DNA of 55,389 nucleotides, taken from NCBI GenBank assembly GCA_003605085.1, contig QZKD01000015.1, forward strand, positions 1 to 55,389, in the 5' to 3' direction. Below are positions 43,862-51,615 of this stretch, in pieces. Position numbers and translations under genes: made by a program. The notes beneath the pieces are model-generated. The model had not been told where the DNA came from, searched no databases, and was given only the letters and a program-made list of their open reading frames with translations. The DNA comes from Acholeplasma sp. (lineage in GTDB: Bacteria; Bacillota_I; Bacilli_A; Acholeplasmatales; Acholeplasmataceae). Numbering within the stretch: position 1 is the first letter of the stretch; every line of letters starts with the position of its first letter.

Positions 43862-45502
43862 ATGAGATTAACCATCGAAGGTCAAACAATACGCTATGAC
43901 CAACCTGTGCAGCTCACAGATGTATTACGCGATTTAAAATTAGACAATAAGCTTGCTGCTACTGTCAACGGACGTTTAAGAGAGCTTACCTACATTGAAA
44001 CCAAAGATGCAGACATTGAATTTTTAGGCTACGAACATTCCGATGCGATCAGGGTCTATGAATCCACCTTACGCTATGTTGTCGCCATGGCGATTTATCG
44101 TCTGTTTCCCCATGTCAAAGTCAAGTTTAATTATTCCATTTCACGATCCATTTTAGCGATTCTCGAGCATCATCAAGGACCGATCAATCCATCACTTGTT
44201 GAAACCATTAAAGCGGAAGTGATCTCGATTATCAAGAAAGATTTACCCATTGACCGTAAACGTGTATCCGTTGGTGAAGCCGTTAAAGTCTACTCAGAGC
44301 GTCAAATGAATGATAAGATTGCCATTTTAGAATATCGTGAAGAAGACTACGTGAACACCTATGAATGTGATGGATACATCAACTATATGTTTGGCTACAT
44401 GTTACCGTCTACGGGTTATTTAAAGACATTTCATATGTTTTCGTATAGCCCAGGATTTATCATTCAATATCCCAGAGCAGAAGCAGGTGGCATCATCCCA
44501 GAGTTTGTCGATGAACCTATCTTTGGACAGGCTTTGAAAGAAGTTGCTAAGTGGGGAAAGATTATTCAAGGGAATACCATTCCTAAAATAAATGAGTATG
44601 CCAAAGATGAACGCTCTTCGGTGGATTTTGTCAATATGTGTGAAACCAAGCATTTTCATCAACTCAATGAACTGGGAACCATTATTCAATCCAATATTGA
44701 AAGCATTCGCTTAATTGGGATTGCCGGACCTTCATCCTCAGGAAAGACGACATTTTCTAACCGTTTGCGCGTGGAACTCATGTCGCGTGGACTTCGTCCA
44801 TTGATGATTTCGATTGATGATTACTACTTAGGGAAAGAACATGCGCCTAAAAATGAGGATGGCAGTCCTGATTTAGAACACATTGATGCCCTTGATGTGG
44901 CACTTTTTAACCACGATATGCTCGCACTTATTCAAGGTCAAACCGTCACTTTACCTAAATTTAATTTCAAATCCGGTCAAAGAGAACAGGGGAAGACGGT
45001 GAGTATCAATGAAGATACTCCGATTATCATTGAAGGCATTCATGCTTTAAACGAGAAGCTTACCAAGAGTATCCCTAAGCATCAAAAATTTAAAATATAT
45101 ATCGCACCTCAAACACAACTCCACATCGATGACCATAACCCAATCAGTATTACTGAACTGAGACTTCTTAGACGAATCGTAAGAGACCAAAAATATCGTG
45201 GAACATCGGCGTTAGATACGATGAATATGTGGTCTTCTGTCAGAAGAGGAGAATTCAGATGGATCTATCCTTTCCAAAAAGAAGCGAATTATACATTTAA
45301 TTCAGAGCTGACCTATGAACTTGCTGTCCTCAAGACACACGCGACAGCACAGCTTTTAGCCATTCCCAAAGATAGTAAACACTATATTACAGCCAACAGA
45401 CTGCTCAAATTCTTAAAATATTTCAAGACCATCCATGATGATCTTGTTCCATGCAATTCGTTATTACGTGAGTTTATCGGCGGTTCAAGTTTCCACGATT
45501 AG
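43862..45502 (+). CDS. TGS/SAD-uridine kinase fusion (nucleoside kinase-like)
   Basis: The 546-residue protein joins a TGS domain (about 1-60) and a threonyl-tRNA-synthetase-like second-additional-domain region (about 70-230) to a C-terminal uridine kinase/phosphoribulokinase P-loop domain (about 283-490). The kinase has P-loop GIAGPSSSGKTTF (287-299), SIDDYYL and IIEGIHALN. Such fusions are widespread in Clostridia and Thermotogae, but the physiological substrate is not established. The editing-type histidines of ThrRS are not clearly conserved. It is in the parE-parC unit, 9 bases after parC; the next gene starts 13 bases downstream. Confidence 0.88.
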   Translation: MRLTIEGQTIRYDQPVQLTDVLRDLKLDNKLAATVNGRLRELTYIETKDADIEFLGYEHSDAIRVYESTLRYVVAMAIYRLFPHVKVKFNYSISRSILAILEHHQGPINPSLVETIKAEVISIIKKDLPIDRKRVSVGEAVKVYSERQMNDKIAILEYREEDYVNTYECDGYINYMFGYMLPSTGYLKTFHMFSYSPGFIIQYPRAEAGGIIPEFVDEPIFGQALKEVAKWGKIIQGNTIPKINEYAKDERSSVDFVNMCETKHFHQLNELGTIIQSNIESIRLIGIAGPSSSGKTTFSNRLRVELMSRGLRPLMISIDDYYLGKEHAPKNEDGSPDLEHIDALDVALFNHDMLALIQGQTVTLPKFNFKSGQREQGKTVSINEDTPIIIEGIHALNEKLTKSIPKHQKFKIYIAPQTQLHIDDHNPISITELRLLRRIVRDQKYRGTSALDTMNMWSSVRRGEFRWIYPFQKEANYTFNSELTYELAVLKTHATAQLLAIPKDSKHYITANRLLKFLKYFKTIHDDLVPCNSLLREFIGGSSFHD

Positions 45503-45515
45503 GAGATCGATTGAT

Positions 45516-46568
45516 ATGAAAGCTTTAAGCAACATGGAGCGTATCCAAATTCATCAAGAAGTCATGATGTTACTTTTATCCCTCTATGAATCCAAAGGAA
45601 AGTCATTTTATTATGATGACCTTTTTGAACGCGATCTTCATGCGTTTGAAAAGAAGACAATGGAGCATAATTTAATCGCGATTGCCCATTATTTAAATCT
45701 TGAAATGACCGATGCTCGAATTCGTCTATTTTCCAAAAAACCGATGACGCCAAGAACCAAAGATGAACATCTCCTTCAGAACGTGAAAACCGCGTTGAAT
45801 CAACTTCATCGTCATCCAGAACATTTTGAACTTTTAGTGAATGAAGTGGGAAATTTGCTCAAACTTTTAAGTAAAAATGCCGATCCCATCCTTTTTAACA
45901 CCTACGATAAAGATGAAGAAGGCATGCTTAAACAAAAGAAGGTTTCCAAAAAGGATGATTTAGAGAAATTGATGCAGTTATATGAACGTCATGTCAAATC
46001 GAAGAAATTCGAATTGACCCAACTGATCGTCAATTTCTATATCGATTTTTTGAACATGAATATCGTGTCTAAACATCAGGAACTCGTCGCTTTAGTCTTG
46101 CTTTATGGACTGATTGCTAAAGACTTCTCCGTCTTTAAATACGTCTCATTCTTCAAGTATTTCTTAAAAGAAAAAGAAGGATGGCATAGTGGTGTCATCA
46201 CAGCCTCCTATTACTGGGCATCAGGTTATGCCCAAACGGATATGCTATCAAGAATTTTACTTAATCTCTTGATTAAGGCGTACGAAGAAGTCGATGATAT
46301 GGCCCATGAGTATGTCTTTGAAAAAGAACTCAATAAATCGAATAACATTGAAAATAGCATTTTAAAACTCGATGAGATCTTCTCAAAAGAAGACTTGAGA
46401 AAGCGTCATCCCAATGTCAGTGATGCCACGATTGATCGAACATTAAAGCGTTTGAAAGACGAAGATAAGATTAGACCTTTAGGAAAAGGTCGCAGTTCTA
46501 AATGGCAACGCATTGTTCAAGGAAATCGCAAGTTTGGTGTTGAACAATTATCCTTATTTAACGATTGA
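45516..46568 (+). CDS. Helical protein with C-terminal winged-helix domain, unknown function
   Basis: The 350-residue product is mostly alpha-helical. Its last 70 residues contain a helix-turn-helix of the type found behind Fic domains or in DeoR/MarR-like regulators (FSKEDLRKRHPNVSDATIDRTLKRLKDEDKIRPLGKGRSSKW, split around residues 286-327). The rest (about 1-270) has no recognisable motif and no Fic HPFxxGNG. ATG 45516 has AGGAG 7 bases upstream; an open frame before it lacks a ribosome site. It is the last gene of the parE unit and could be a DNA-binding regulator. Confidence 0.68.
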   Translation: MKALSNMERIQIHQEVMMLLLSLYESKGKSFYYDDLFERDLHAFEKKTMEHNLIAIAHYLNLEMTDARIRLFSKKPMTPRTKDEHLLQNVKTALNQLHRHPEHFELLVNEVGNLLKLLSKNADPILFNTYDKDEEGMLKQKKVSKKDDLEKLMQLYERHVKSKKFELTQLIVNFYIDFLNMNIVSKHQELVALVLLYGLIAKDFSVFKYVSFFKYFLKEKEGWHSGVITASYYWASGYAQTDMLSRILLNLLIKAYEEVDDMAHEYVFEKELNKSNNIENSILKLDEIFSKEDLRKRHPNVSDATIDRTLKRLKDEDKIRPLGKGRSSKWQRIVQGNRKFGVEQLSLFND

Positions 46569-46587
46569 GGGCATGAGCCCTTTTTTG
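46567..46587 (+). terminator. Terminator of the parE-parC unit
   Basis: AGGGC pairs with GCCCT around ATGA, followed by TTTTTG; it starts at the stop codon. Confidence 0.8.
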
Positions 46588-46655
46588 TTAAATTTAAGCA
46601 TTTTCTAAATAAATACTCATCCTATATGCTATGATTAGGGTGAGTGGAGGACACT

Positions 46656-47510
46656 ATGGACATTAAAAAAATCAAACAACTTAGAGAAGAAACAGGTTTA
46701 GGCATGCTCGAGGTGAAAGATGCTTTAGAAAAAGCGAAAGATGATCTTGACCAAGCACGACAATTCCTAAAAGAACTCAATCAAAAACAAGCTCCCTCAG
46801 TGCGTGTTGCCTCCAAAGGGATGACGCATCTTGTGATTTTAAATGATCAAGCCATACTCTTTGAAGTGAATGCTGAAACCGATTTTGTAGTTAAAAATCC
46901 TGCTTTTGTGGAGATGGTTCATCGGATTGGGCAAGCATTGATTCAAAGCCAAGCGATTACAGTCAAAGATGCACTTCATGTCTCAATCGATGGAAAACGT
47001 ATCGAAGATATCATTGCTCTTACCGGAATCGTCGTCAAAGAAAACATCTATTTGCGTCGTTTTCATCGCATTCGTAAACAATTTTCACAAGGCTTTGGCT
47101 CTTATATCCATCAAGCAGGAAAACTCTCCATTTTGGTTATTTTAGCTAACCCCAATCCAGAATTAGGTAAAGATCTAGCTATGCATATCGCATCCCATGC
47201 ACCGACATACTTATCCTTAGCATCACTAGATCCAGAGACAATAGCGTATGAACGTTTTATGTATGAAAAACAACAAGGACCACAAAGTGATGTATCCTTT
47301 CATCATCATTTAGCAAGCTTATGCCTTTATCAACAACCCTTTATTAAAAATCCTGATCTTTTCGTAAGTGAACTCGTCAAAGACAACCCTGTGATCGATT
47401 TCTATCGTTTTGAACTCGGTCAAGGGATTGAAAATAAACTGAATTGTCGTTTAGATATTCCCTGTGATGGATCAAAAATCTCTGTCACACCAATCTATGG
47501 AAAGGAGTGA
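46656..47510 (+). CDS. tsf: Elongation factor Ts, divergent and away from rpsB
   Basis: The 284-residue protein has the EF-Ts layout: N-terminal UBA domain (IKKIKQLREETGLGMLEVKDALEKA), the EF-Tu contact motif ETDFVVKN (near residue 76) and two core subdomains. It recycles EF-Tu-GDP. Several normally fixed residues differ: GLGM replaces GAGM, VVKN replaces VARN, and the middle region (SFHHHLASLCLYQQPF) is atypical. It is not behind rpsB, where tsf nearly always lies. ATG 46656 has GGAGG 5 bases upstream; a GTG inside that site cannot be the start. A TGCTATGAT extended -10 lies at 46627-46635. It may be the only EF-Ts or a paralogue. Confidence 0.85.
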   Translation: MDIKKIKQLREETGLGMLEVKDALEKAKDDLDQARQFLKELNQKQAPSVRVASKGMTHLVILNDQAILFEVNAETDFVVKNPAFVEMVHRIGQALIQSQAITVKDALHVSIDGKRIEDIIALTGIVVKENIYLRRFHRIRKQFSQGFGSYIHQAGKLSILVILANPNPELGKDLAMHIASHAPTYLSLASLDPETIAYERFMYEKQQGPQSDVSFHHHLASLCLYQQPFIKNPDLFVSELVKDNPVIDFYRFELGQGIENKLNCRLDIPCDGSKISVTPIYGKE

Positions 47511-47516
47511 AATAAG

Positions 47517-47723
47517 ATGAAATTGAAGAAAAACGTGGGTAAAGTTGACCAAATCGTACGTTATGTGCTCGCTTTAGTTTTGGTTGTGCTTGCGATTGTC
47601 TTACCCTTATGGTGGTTAGTCATCCCTGCAGCTGTCTTAGTCTTTACCGCAATCTTTAGTTTTTGTGGGCTCTATACACTTTTTGGCCTCAACACCTGCA
47701 AGATTGAAGAAGAAAAAAAATAA
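47517..47723 (+). CDS. DUF2892-type small membrane protein (YgaP-like domain)
   Basis: The 68-residue protein has the N-terminal KKNVGKVDQIVRYVLAL that is typical of DUF2892, two membrane helices and the C-terminal CGLYTLFGLNTCK with two cysteines. The family occurs alone or attached to rhodanese domains and its role is unclear. It follows tsf by 6 bases with AAGGAG overlapping the tsf end, so both are cotranscribed. Confidence 0.85.
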   Translation: MKLKKNVGKVDQIVRYVLALVLVVLAIVLPLWWLVIPAAVLVFTAIFSFCGLYTLFGLNTCKIEEEKK

Positions 47724-47754
47724 TCAAGCTCCGGCTTGATTTTTTTGTTATAAT
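47723..47754 (+). terminator. Terminator after tsf-DUF2892, merged with the next promoter
   Basis: ATCAAGC (47723-47729) pairs with GCTTGAT (47734-47740) around TCCG, followed by T residues to 47746. The last T is the first base of an extended -10, TGTTATAAT (47746-47754), for the next gene. Confidence 0.78.
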
Positions 47755-47785
47755 AGAGTTAAATATGATCCTTAGGGGGGAACCT

Positions 47786-48481
47786 ATGATTCATTCATCT
47801 GAATATCGTCTTGCGCGATATGGAATGATTGCTCTAGCAATACTTTATATTCTTTTGTTTTTAATGAGTATTTTGATCAGGAATCCATTTTTTCAATTTC
47901 CAGGATATTTGCTCTCATCTGTAGCGATGATCATTTTCTTAATATTGATCATCTTCGTTCATCCACTCAATCGTCGCTTGATGATTATTCCATATGTTTT
48001 AAGTCAAATTGGCGTGATTATCTATTCCTATGAACCGACGCGTTTTATACTCAATGCACAGATAAACACTCCTATGTCTTGGATCGGTTTTGGATTTCAT
48101 CTCATTTCGATCGCATTAGGACTATTAGCCATGATTTTACCATTGTTCATTTTTCTTAGAAAAGATATCTACCAAAAACCTTTTATCATACTCGCAATTT
48201 CAGCTTTTATTTTTCAAATGATGTCACGCATGTGGTATGGCGTATTTCTTTTAACCAATATAGAGTGGATCTTATTTTATGTGAATTCGATTCGCTTCAT
48301 ATTGTCTTTCATTCCCTTTGTCTCGATTATTCTTTATGCGATCGATGCTAAAAAGATCCATCAAGTTCTTAATCCAACCGATCACTTAAAGGAAGACTCA
48401 GATGATGATGAACTCTTCGGTTGGTTGACACTTGGCATTTATACCATTTATCTTGCTGTAACAAAACCCTATAAAAAATAA
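47786..48481 (+). CDS. Multi-pass membrane protein, unknown function
   Basis: The 231-residue protein has about six hydrophobic helices and a short acidic linker near the end (DHLKEDSDDDELFGW) followed by a last amphipathic segment. No motif or family is recognised. ATG 47786 follows AGGGGGG by 4 bases; an upstream in-frame ATG (47765) has no ribosome site. It is a single gene with its own extended -10 promoter. Confidence 0.7.
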   Translation: MIHSSEYRLARYGMIALAILYILLFLMSILIRNPFFQFPGYLLSSVAMIIFLILIIFVHPLNRRLMIIPYVLSQIGVIIYSYEPTRFILNAQINTPMSWIGFGFHLISIALGLLAMILPLFIFLRKDIYQKPFIILAISAFIFQMMSRMWYGVFLLTNIEWILFYVNSIRFILSFIPFVSIILYAIDAKKIHQVLNPTDHLKEDSDDDELFGWLTLGIYTIYLAVTKPYKK

Positions 48482-48503
48482 AGCAGACGACGTCTGCTTT
48501 TTT
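48481..48503. terminator. Bidirectional terminator between the membrane gene and the TetR gene
   Basis: AAGCAGAC pairs with GTCTGCTT around GAC, with T residues after and A residues before, so both converging genes can use it. Confidence 0.8.
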
Positions 48504-48505
48504 GT

Positions 48506-49120
48506 TCATTTTTTGGTGACAAACATACCATCACGTAAGATTTTCATGACTTGATCGGTGATGAAATCCAAATCTTTTTCCGTGAGGGTTTCTCTAAAGA
48601 GCACTTGTAAACCGACGAAATTTGAAATTCCCATGAGAACATAAGAAAGTGTTTCTAAATCGAGATCATTTCTTACCTCACCTTTATTCACGGCAGAAGA
48701 TAATTGTCTTACATAATCATGGCTAAAGGTGACATAATATTCTCTAAAAAGTTCTTTATCGGCAAACATGGATTCCCAAATGATTCGATAGGCAAGAGGA
48801 TCCTTCCAGGCAAACTTAAGAAACGCCTTTATTCCTAAACGTTCTTTTTCTTCTCTAGTTTCAGCCCCTTTGATGCCTTCAGAGATCGCACGGCGGATAA
48901 AATGACGGTATTGGGTGAGTAAATACGAATAAAGGGCAAATTTATCGTCAAAATAGATATAGAACGTACCCGTAGCTATACCTGCTTTTTCGATAATTTC
49001 ATTGATCGATGTCGCTTGATAACCATTTTTGGAGAAAAGCTTACGCGCGGTTTCGATAATATGTTCAAATGTTTTTTGGCCATCTTTTCGTTTGGGAAGT
49101 CGATAGTTCGTTGGATTCAT
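48506..49120 (-). CDS. TetR-family repressor, probable regulator of the acyl-CoA cluster
   Basis: The 204-residue protein has a typical TetR N-terminal helix-turn-helix (HIIETARKLFSKNGYQATSINEIIEKAGIATGTFYIYF, in residues about 20-58) and a helical ligand domain. It is transcribed away from the thiolase operon. Two palindromes of the TGAATA-NN-TATTCA type in the intervening DNA (49243 and 49500) are the likely operators; the FadR repressor of Bacillus fatty-acid degradation binds a similar TGAATG-type palindrome. An acyl-CoA inducer is therefore plausible. AGGTG is 7 bases before the start. Confidence 0.88.
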   Translation of the reverse strand: MNPTNYRLPKRKDGQKTFEHIIETARKLFSKNGYQATSINEIIEKAGIATGTFYIYFDDKFALYSYLLTQYRHFIRRAISEGIKGAETREEKERLGIKAFLKFAWKDPLAYRIIWESMFADKELFREYYVTFSHDYVRQLSSAVNKGEVRNDLDLETLSYVLMGISNFVGLQVLFRETLTEKDLDFITDQVMKILRDGMFVTKK

Positions 49121-49139
49121 GAGGTATCACCTATCTATA

Positions 49140-49168
49140 AGTGTATACGAAAAGATTAAAAAAGACAA
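49140..49168 (-). promoter_or_regulatory. Possible promoter of the TetR gene
   Basis: On the minus strand TTGTCT (49168-49163), a 17-base spacer and TACACT (49145-49140) lie 20 bases before the start codon. The -10 is weak. Confidence 0.4.
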
Positions 49169-49203
49169 CCATCAATATTTTTGTATCAAATCTCGATCCC
49201 TAC

Positions 49204-49256
49204 TTGACGAATCATAAAAAATGATTTAAGATATAGTTAATGTGAATATTTATTCA
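49204..49256 (+). promoter_or_regulatory. Promoter with TetR operator 1, heading a short orphan transcript
   Basis: TTGACG (49204-49209), 17-base spacer, TAAGAT (49227-49232), then the palindrome TGAATA-TT-TATTCA (49243-49256) over the expected start site. It reads toward a terminator at 49379-49404, not into the thiolase gene. Confidence 0.72.
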
Positions 49257-49404
49257 TATTGAGGTTCTTTGGATGTGGAAGAGTCATAATCCCTTTTGAT
49301 GGTGACATCGAAGATCCCTTTCATTTTTTTCATATTTAACTCCCAAACCTAGTGAAATGCAGCTAGCTGCAAGTAAAGAAGGATGACTCTTCCCATCCTT
49401 TTTT
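49239..49404 (+). ncRNA. Candidate small RNA under TetR control
   Basis: About 165 bases from the operator-1 promoter to a terminator hairpin (AAGGATG 49379-49385 with CATCCTT 49394-49400, then TTTT). Inside, GGAAGAGTCAT (49277-49287) is an exact complement of ATGACTCTTCC (49383-49393), which overlaps the 5' arm of the terminator and could act as an antiterminator. TTTGATG-GTGA-CATCGAA (49297-49314) is a GNRA-capped hairpin, and TGCAGCTAGCTGCA is a 14-base palindrome. Two tiny frames (8 codons from 49273, then 17 codons overlapping as TGATG) exist, so a leader peptide is an alternative. Confidence 0.5.
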
Positions 49405-49458
49405 ATTTCAAACGATGACAGCGCAGTGACTCAAGTCATACTTTTGATTCAAACCTAA

Positions 49459-49513
49459 TTGACAAAGCGCTTTCTTAGTGATATAATATCATCGTAACAT
49501 GAATAAGTATTCA
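49459..49513 (+). promoter_or_regulatory. Promoter with TetR operator 2, acyl-CoA operon
   Basis: A full consensus TTGACA (49459-49464), 17-base spacer, TATAAT (49482-49487) with TGA in front. The palindrome TGAATA-AG-TATTCA (49500-49513) covers the start region, 12 bases after the -10; operator 1 is 10 bases after its own -10. Confidence 0.85.
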
Positions 49514-49528
49514 TATTTATGACATCGG

Positions 49529-49586
49529 ATTACATTATATAAAATAACGTAACAAAGCCATTAACTTTGTTTTTATATAATGTGAT
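49529..49586 (+). promoter_or_regulatory. Large leader hairpin before the thiolase gene
   Basis: ATTACATTATATAAA (49529-49543) pairs with TTTATATAATGTGAT (49572-49586) through 15 bp, and AACAAAG (49551-49557) with CTTTGTT (49565-49571) through 7 bp, with a seven-base bulge on the 5' side. The top part followed by TTTTTATA could terminate weakly. It lies in the untranslated leader between operator 2 and the ribosome site. Confidence 0.6.
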
Positions 49587-49637
49587 ATGTTTTTTATGTA
49601 AATAATGAAAACGCTTTAGTTGAAGGAGAACAAAAGA

Positions 49638-50846
49638 ATGAACAAGGTTTATATGATCGGTGCAAAGCGAAGCGCCATCGGCTCATTTATGGGAACACTT
49701 GCCCCATTGCATCCTGCAGAGTTTGGTTCGCAGGTACTTAAGAATTTGCTTAAAGAAAAAAATATACATGTCAATGACATCGATGAAGTATTAGTAGGTA
49801 ATATCTTACCTGCTGGACTCAAACAAGGTCTTGCCAGACAAATCTCCATATTATCCGGGATTCCAGCAAGCATTCCAGCCTATGGTGTCAATATGGTCTG
49901 TGGTTCTGGGATGAAGACCGTGATGAATGGCTATACCAATATTGCCTTAGGTTTGCATCAATTGGTTGTTGCAGGTGGTGCTGAGTCGATGACAAATGCA
50001 CCTTATTTAGTCCCTGCTCAAGTAAGAACTGGGCTAAAGATGGGTGAACAACCGATGCGTGATCATATGCTCTATGATGCATTAACCGATGCGTTTGAAG
50101 GATATCACATGGGAATTACAGCGGAACATATCGTTGAAAAATATCAAATATCTCGAGAAGATCAAGATCGTTTTGCCTGGGAATCACAAAAGAAAGCCAT
50201 GGTTGCACAAGATCAAGGACGTTTTAAAGATGAGATCGTTCCTGTGATTATTCCTAATCGTAAGGGAGATATCGTGTTTGAAAATGATGAATTTATCAAC
50301 CGTACGACTTCTTACGAAAAACTATCTCAACTTCGTCCTGCATTCAAAAAAGATGGTAGTGTCACTGCGGGAAGTTCTTCAGGGATTAATGATGGCGCTA
50401 GCTTCATCCTTTTAGCGAGTGAAGCCTATGTTAAAGAACACGAACTCACCCCTTTGTTTGAAGTGATTGGTATCGGTCAAGGCGGTGTAGACCCATCGGT
50501 GATGGGACTTGGACCCACCCCTGCGATTAAACAAGCATTAAAGCATGCCAATCTATCAATTAATGATATCGATATCTTTGAACTCAATGAAGCTTTTGCT
50601 GCACAATCGCTTGGTGTGATTAAAGAACTGACCGATGCTTTCGGTATTACGAAAGAAGAGATTTTATCGAAGACAAACTTAAACGGTGGTGCCATTGCTT
50701 TAGGACATCCCGTTGGCGCATCAGGCAATAGAATCTTAGTTACCTTAATTCATGAAATGTTAAAACAACCCAGCTTCACCTATGGCTTAGCAAGTCTTTG
50801 TATTGGTGGCGGTATGGGAACTGCGGTTATATTAAAGAAAGTTTAA
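49638..50846 (+). CDS. Acetyl-CoA acetyltransferase (thiolase)
   Basis: A 402-residue thiolase with the nucleophile Cys88 (NMVCGSGMKTV), His357 (ALGHPVGASG) and the acid/base Cys388 (LCIGGGMG). It either condenses two acetyl-CoA to acetoacetyl-CoA or cleaves 3-ketoacyl-CoA. ATG 49638 has AAGGAG 9 bases upstream. It is the first gene of a six-gene operon behind the TetR-controlled consensus promoter; the reductase gene follows in 12 bases. Together they could make 3-hydroxybutyryl-CoA, a synthetic direction suggested by a FabG/PhaB-type reductase rather than a degradative dehydrogenase. Confidence 0.94.
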   Translation: MNKVYMIGAKRSAIGSFMGTLAPLHPAEFGSQVLKNLLKEKNIHVNDIDEVLVGNILPAGLKQGLARQISILSGIPASIPAYGVNMVCGSGMKTVMNGYTNIALGLHQLVVAGGAESMTNAPYLVPAQVRTGLKMGEQPMRDHMLYDALTDAFEGYHMGITAEHIVEKYQISREDQDRFAWESQKKAMVAQDQGRFKDEIVPVIIPNRKGDIVFENDEFINRTTSYEKLSQLRPAFKKDGSVTAGSSSGINDGASFILLASEAYVKEHELTPLFEVIGIGQGGVDPSVMGLGPTPAIKQALKHANLSINDIDIFELNEAFAAQSLGVIKELTDAFGITKEEILSKTNLNGGAIALGHPVGASGNRILVTLIHEMLKQPSFTYGLASLCIGGGMGTAVILKKV

Positions 50847-50858
50847 AGGAGAAAAATC

Positions 50859-51581
50859 ATGAAACGTTTAGAAAATAGAGTTGCTGTCATCACTGGTGGC
50901 GCACGCGGTTTAGGTCAAGCAATGGCAGAAGCATTCGCCAAGGAAGGTGCAACCGTGGTTGCTGCTGATATGGGAGAAGCTGCTTATCAATGTGAGAATG
51001 TTCATTTTTATAAGCTTAATGTCACCGATGTTGAAGGTGTGCAAACCTTCTTCAATGATGTTCTAGCGAAATTTGGCAAAATCGACATCTTAGTCAACAA
51101 TGCAGGGATCACTCGTGATGCCATGACACGTAAAATGACTGATGAACAATGGAATTTAGTCATCGATGTCAATTTAAAAGGTGTCTTTAACATGACACGT
51201 TTGATCGGTCCACACATGGAAGTTAACGGTTATGGTTCAATTATCAATATATCTTCTGTCGTAGGAGTCTTTGGAAATATCGGACAAGCTAATTATGCTG
51301 CAACTAAAGCAGGTGTCATTGGATTAACCATGACATGGGCCAAAGAATTTGCACGTAAAGGTGCGAATGTCAGAGTCAATGCTATCGCGCCAGGTTATAT
51401 CATGACAGATATTTTAAAAACTGTGCCACAAGAGTTACTTGATGGCTTTGCTAAGCAAACCATGCTCGGCCGTCTCGGTCAACCTCATGAAATTGCAAAT
51501 GCAGCTTTATTCTTAGCATCAGAAGAATCATCCTATGTGACAGGGCAAACCTTAAACGTCAATGGCGGCATGCGCTTATAA
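50859..51581 (+). CDS. FabG/PhaB-type 3-oxoacyl reductase (SDR)
   Basis: The 240-residue short-chain dehydrogenase has the NADP(H) loop TGGARGLG (residues 12-19), NNAG (80-83), and the catalytic Ser133, Tyr146 and Lys150 in SSVVG and YAATK. LNVNGGM ends it as in FabG. Next to a thiolase, an acetoacetyl-CoA reductase (PhaB-like) role is likelier than fatty-acid elongation. AAAGGAG is the ribosome site. Confidence 0.92.
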   Translation: MKRLENRVAVITGGARGLGQAMAEAFAKEGATVVAADMGEAAYQCENVHFYKLNVTDVEGVQTFFNDVLAKFGKIDILVNNAGITRDAMTRKMTDEQWNLVIDVNLKGVFNMTRLIGPHMEVNGYGSIINISSVVGVFGNIGQANYAATKAGVIGLTMTWAKEFARKGANVRVNAIAPGYIMTDILKTVPQELLDGFAKQTMLGRLGQPHEIANAALFLASEESSYVTGQTLNVNGGMRL

Positions 51582-51615
51582 AGCTCTTATGTTGAAAAGA
51601 AAGTAGGTGTTCCTT

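Noticed and set aside
49273-49350. Two tiny overlapping frames (8 and 17 codons) as definite genes
   Set aside because: They have a possible GAGG site and a TGATG overlap but are too short to be distinguished from chance; mentioned only as an alternative within the small-RNA candidate.
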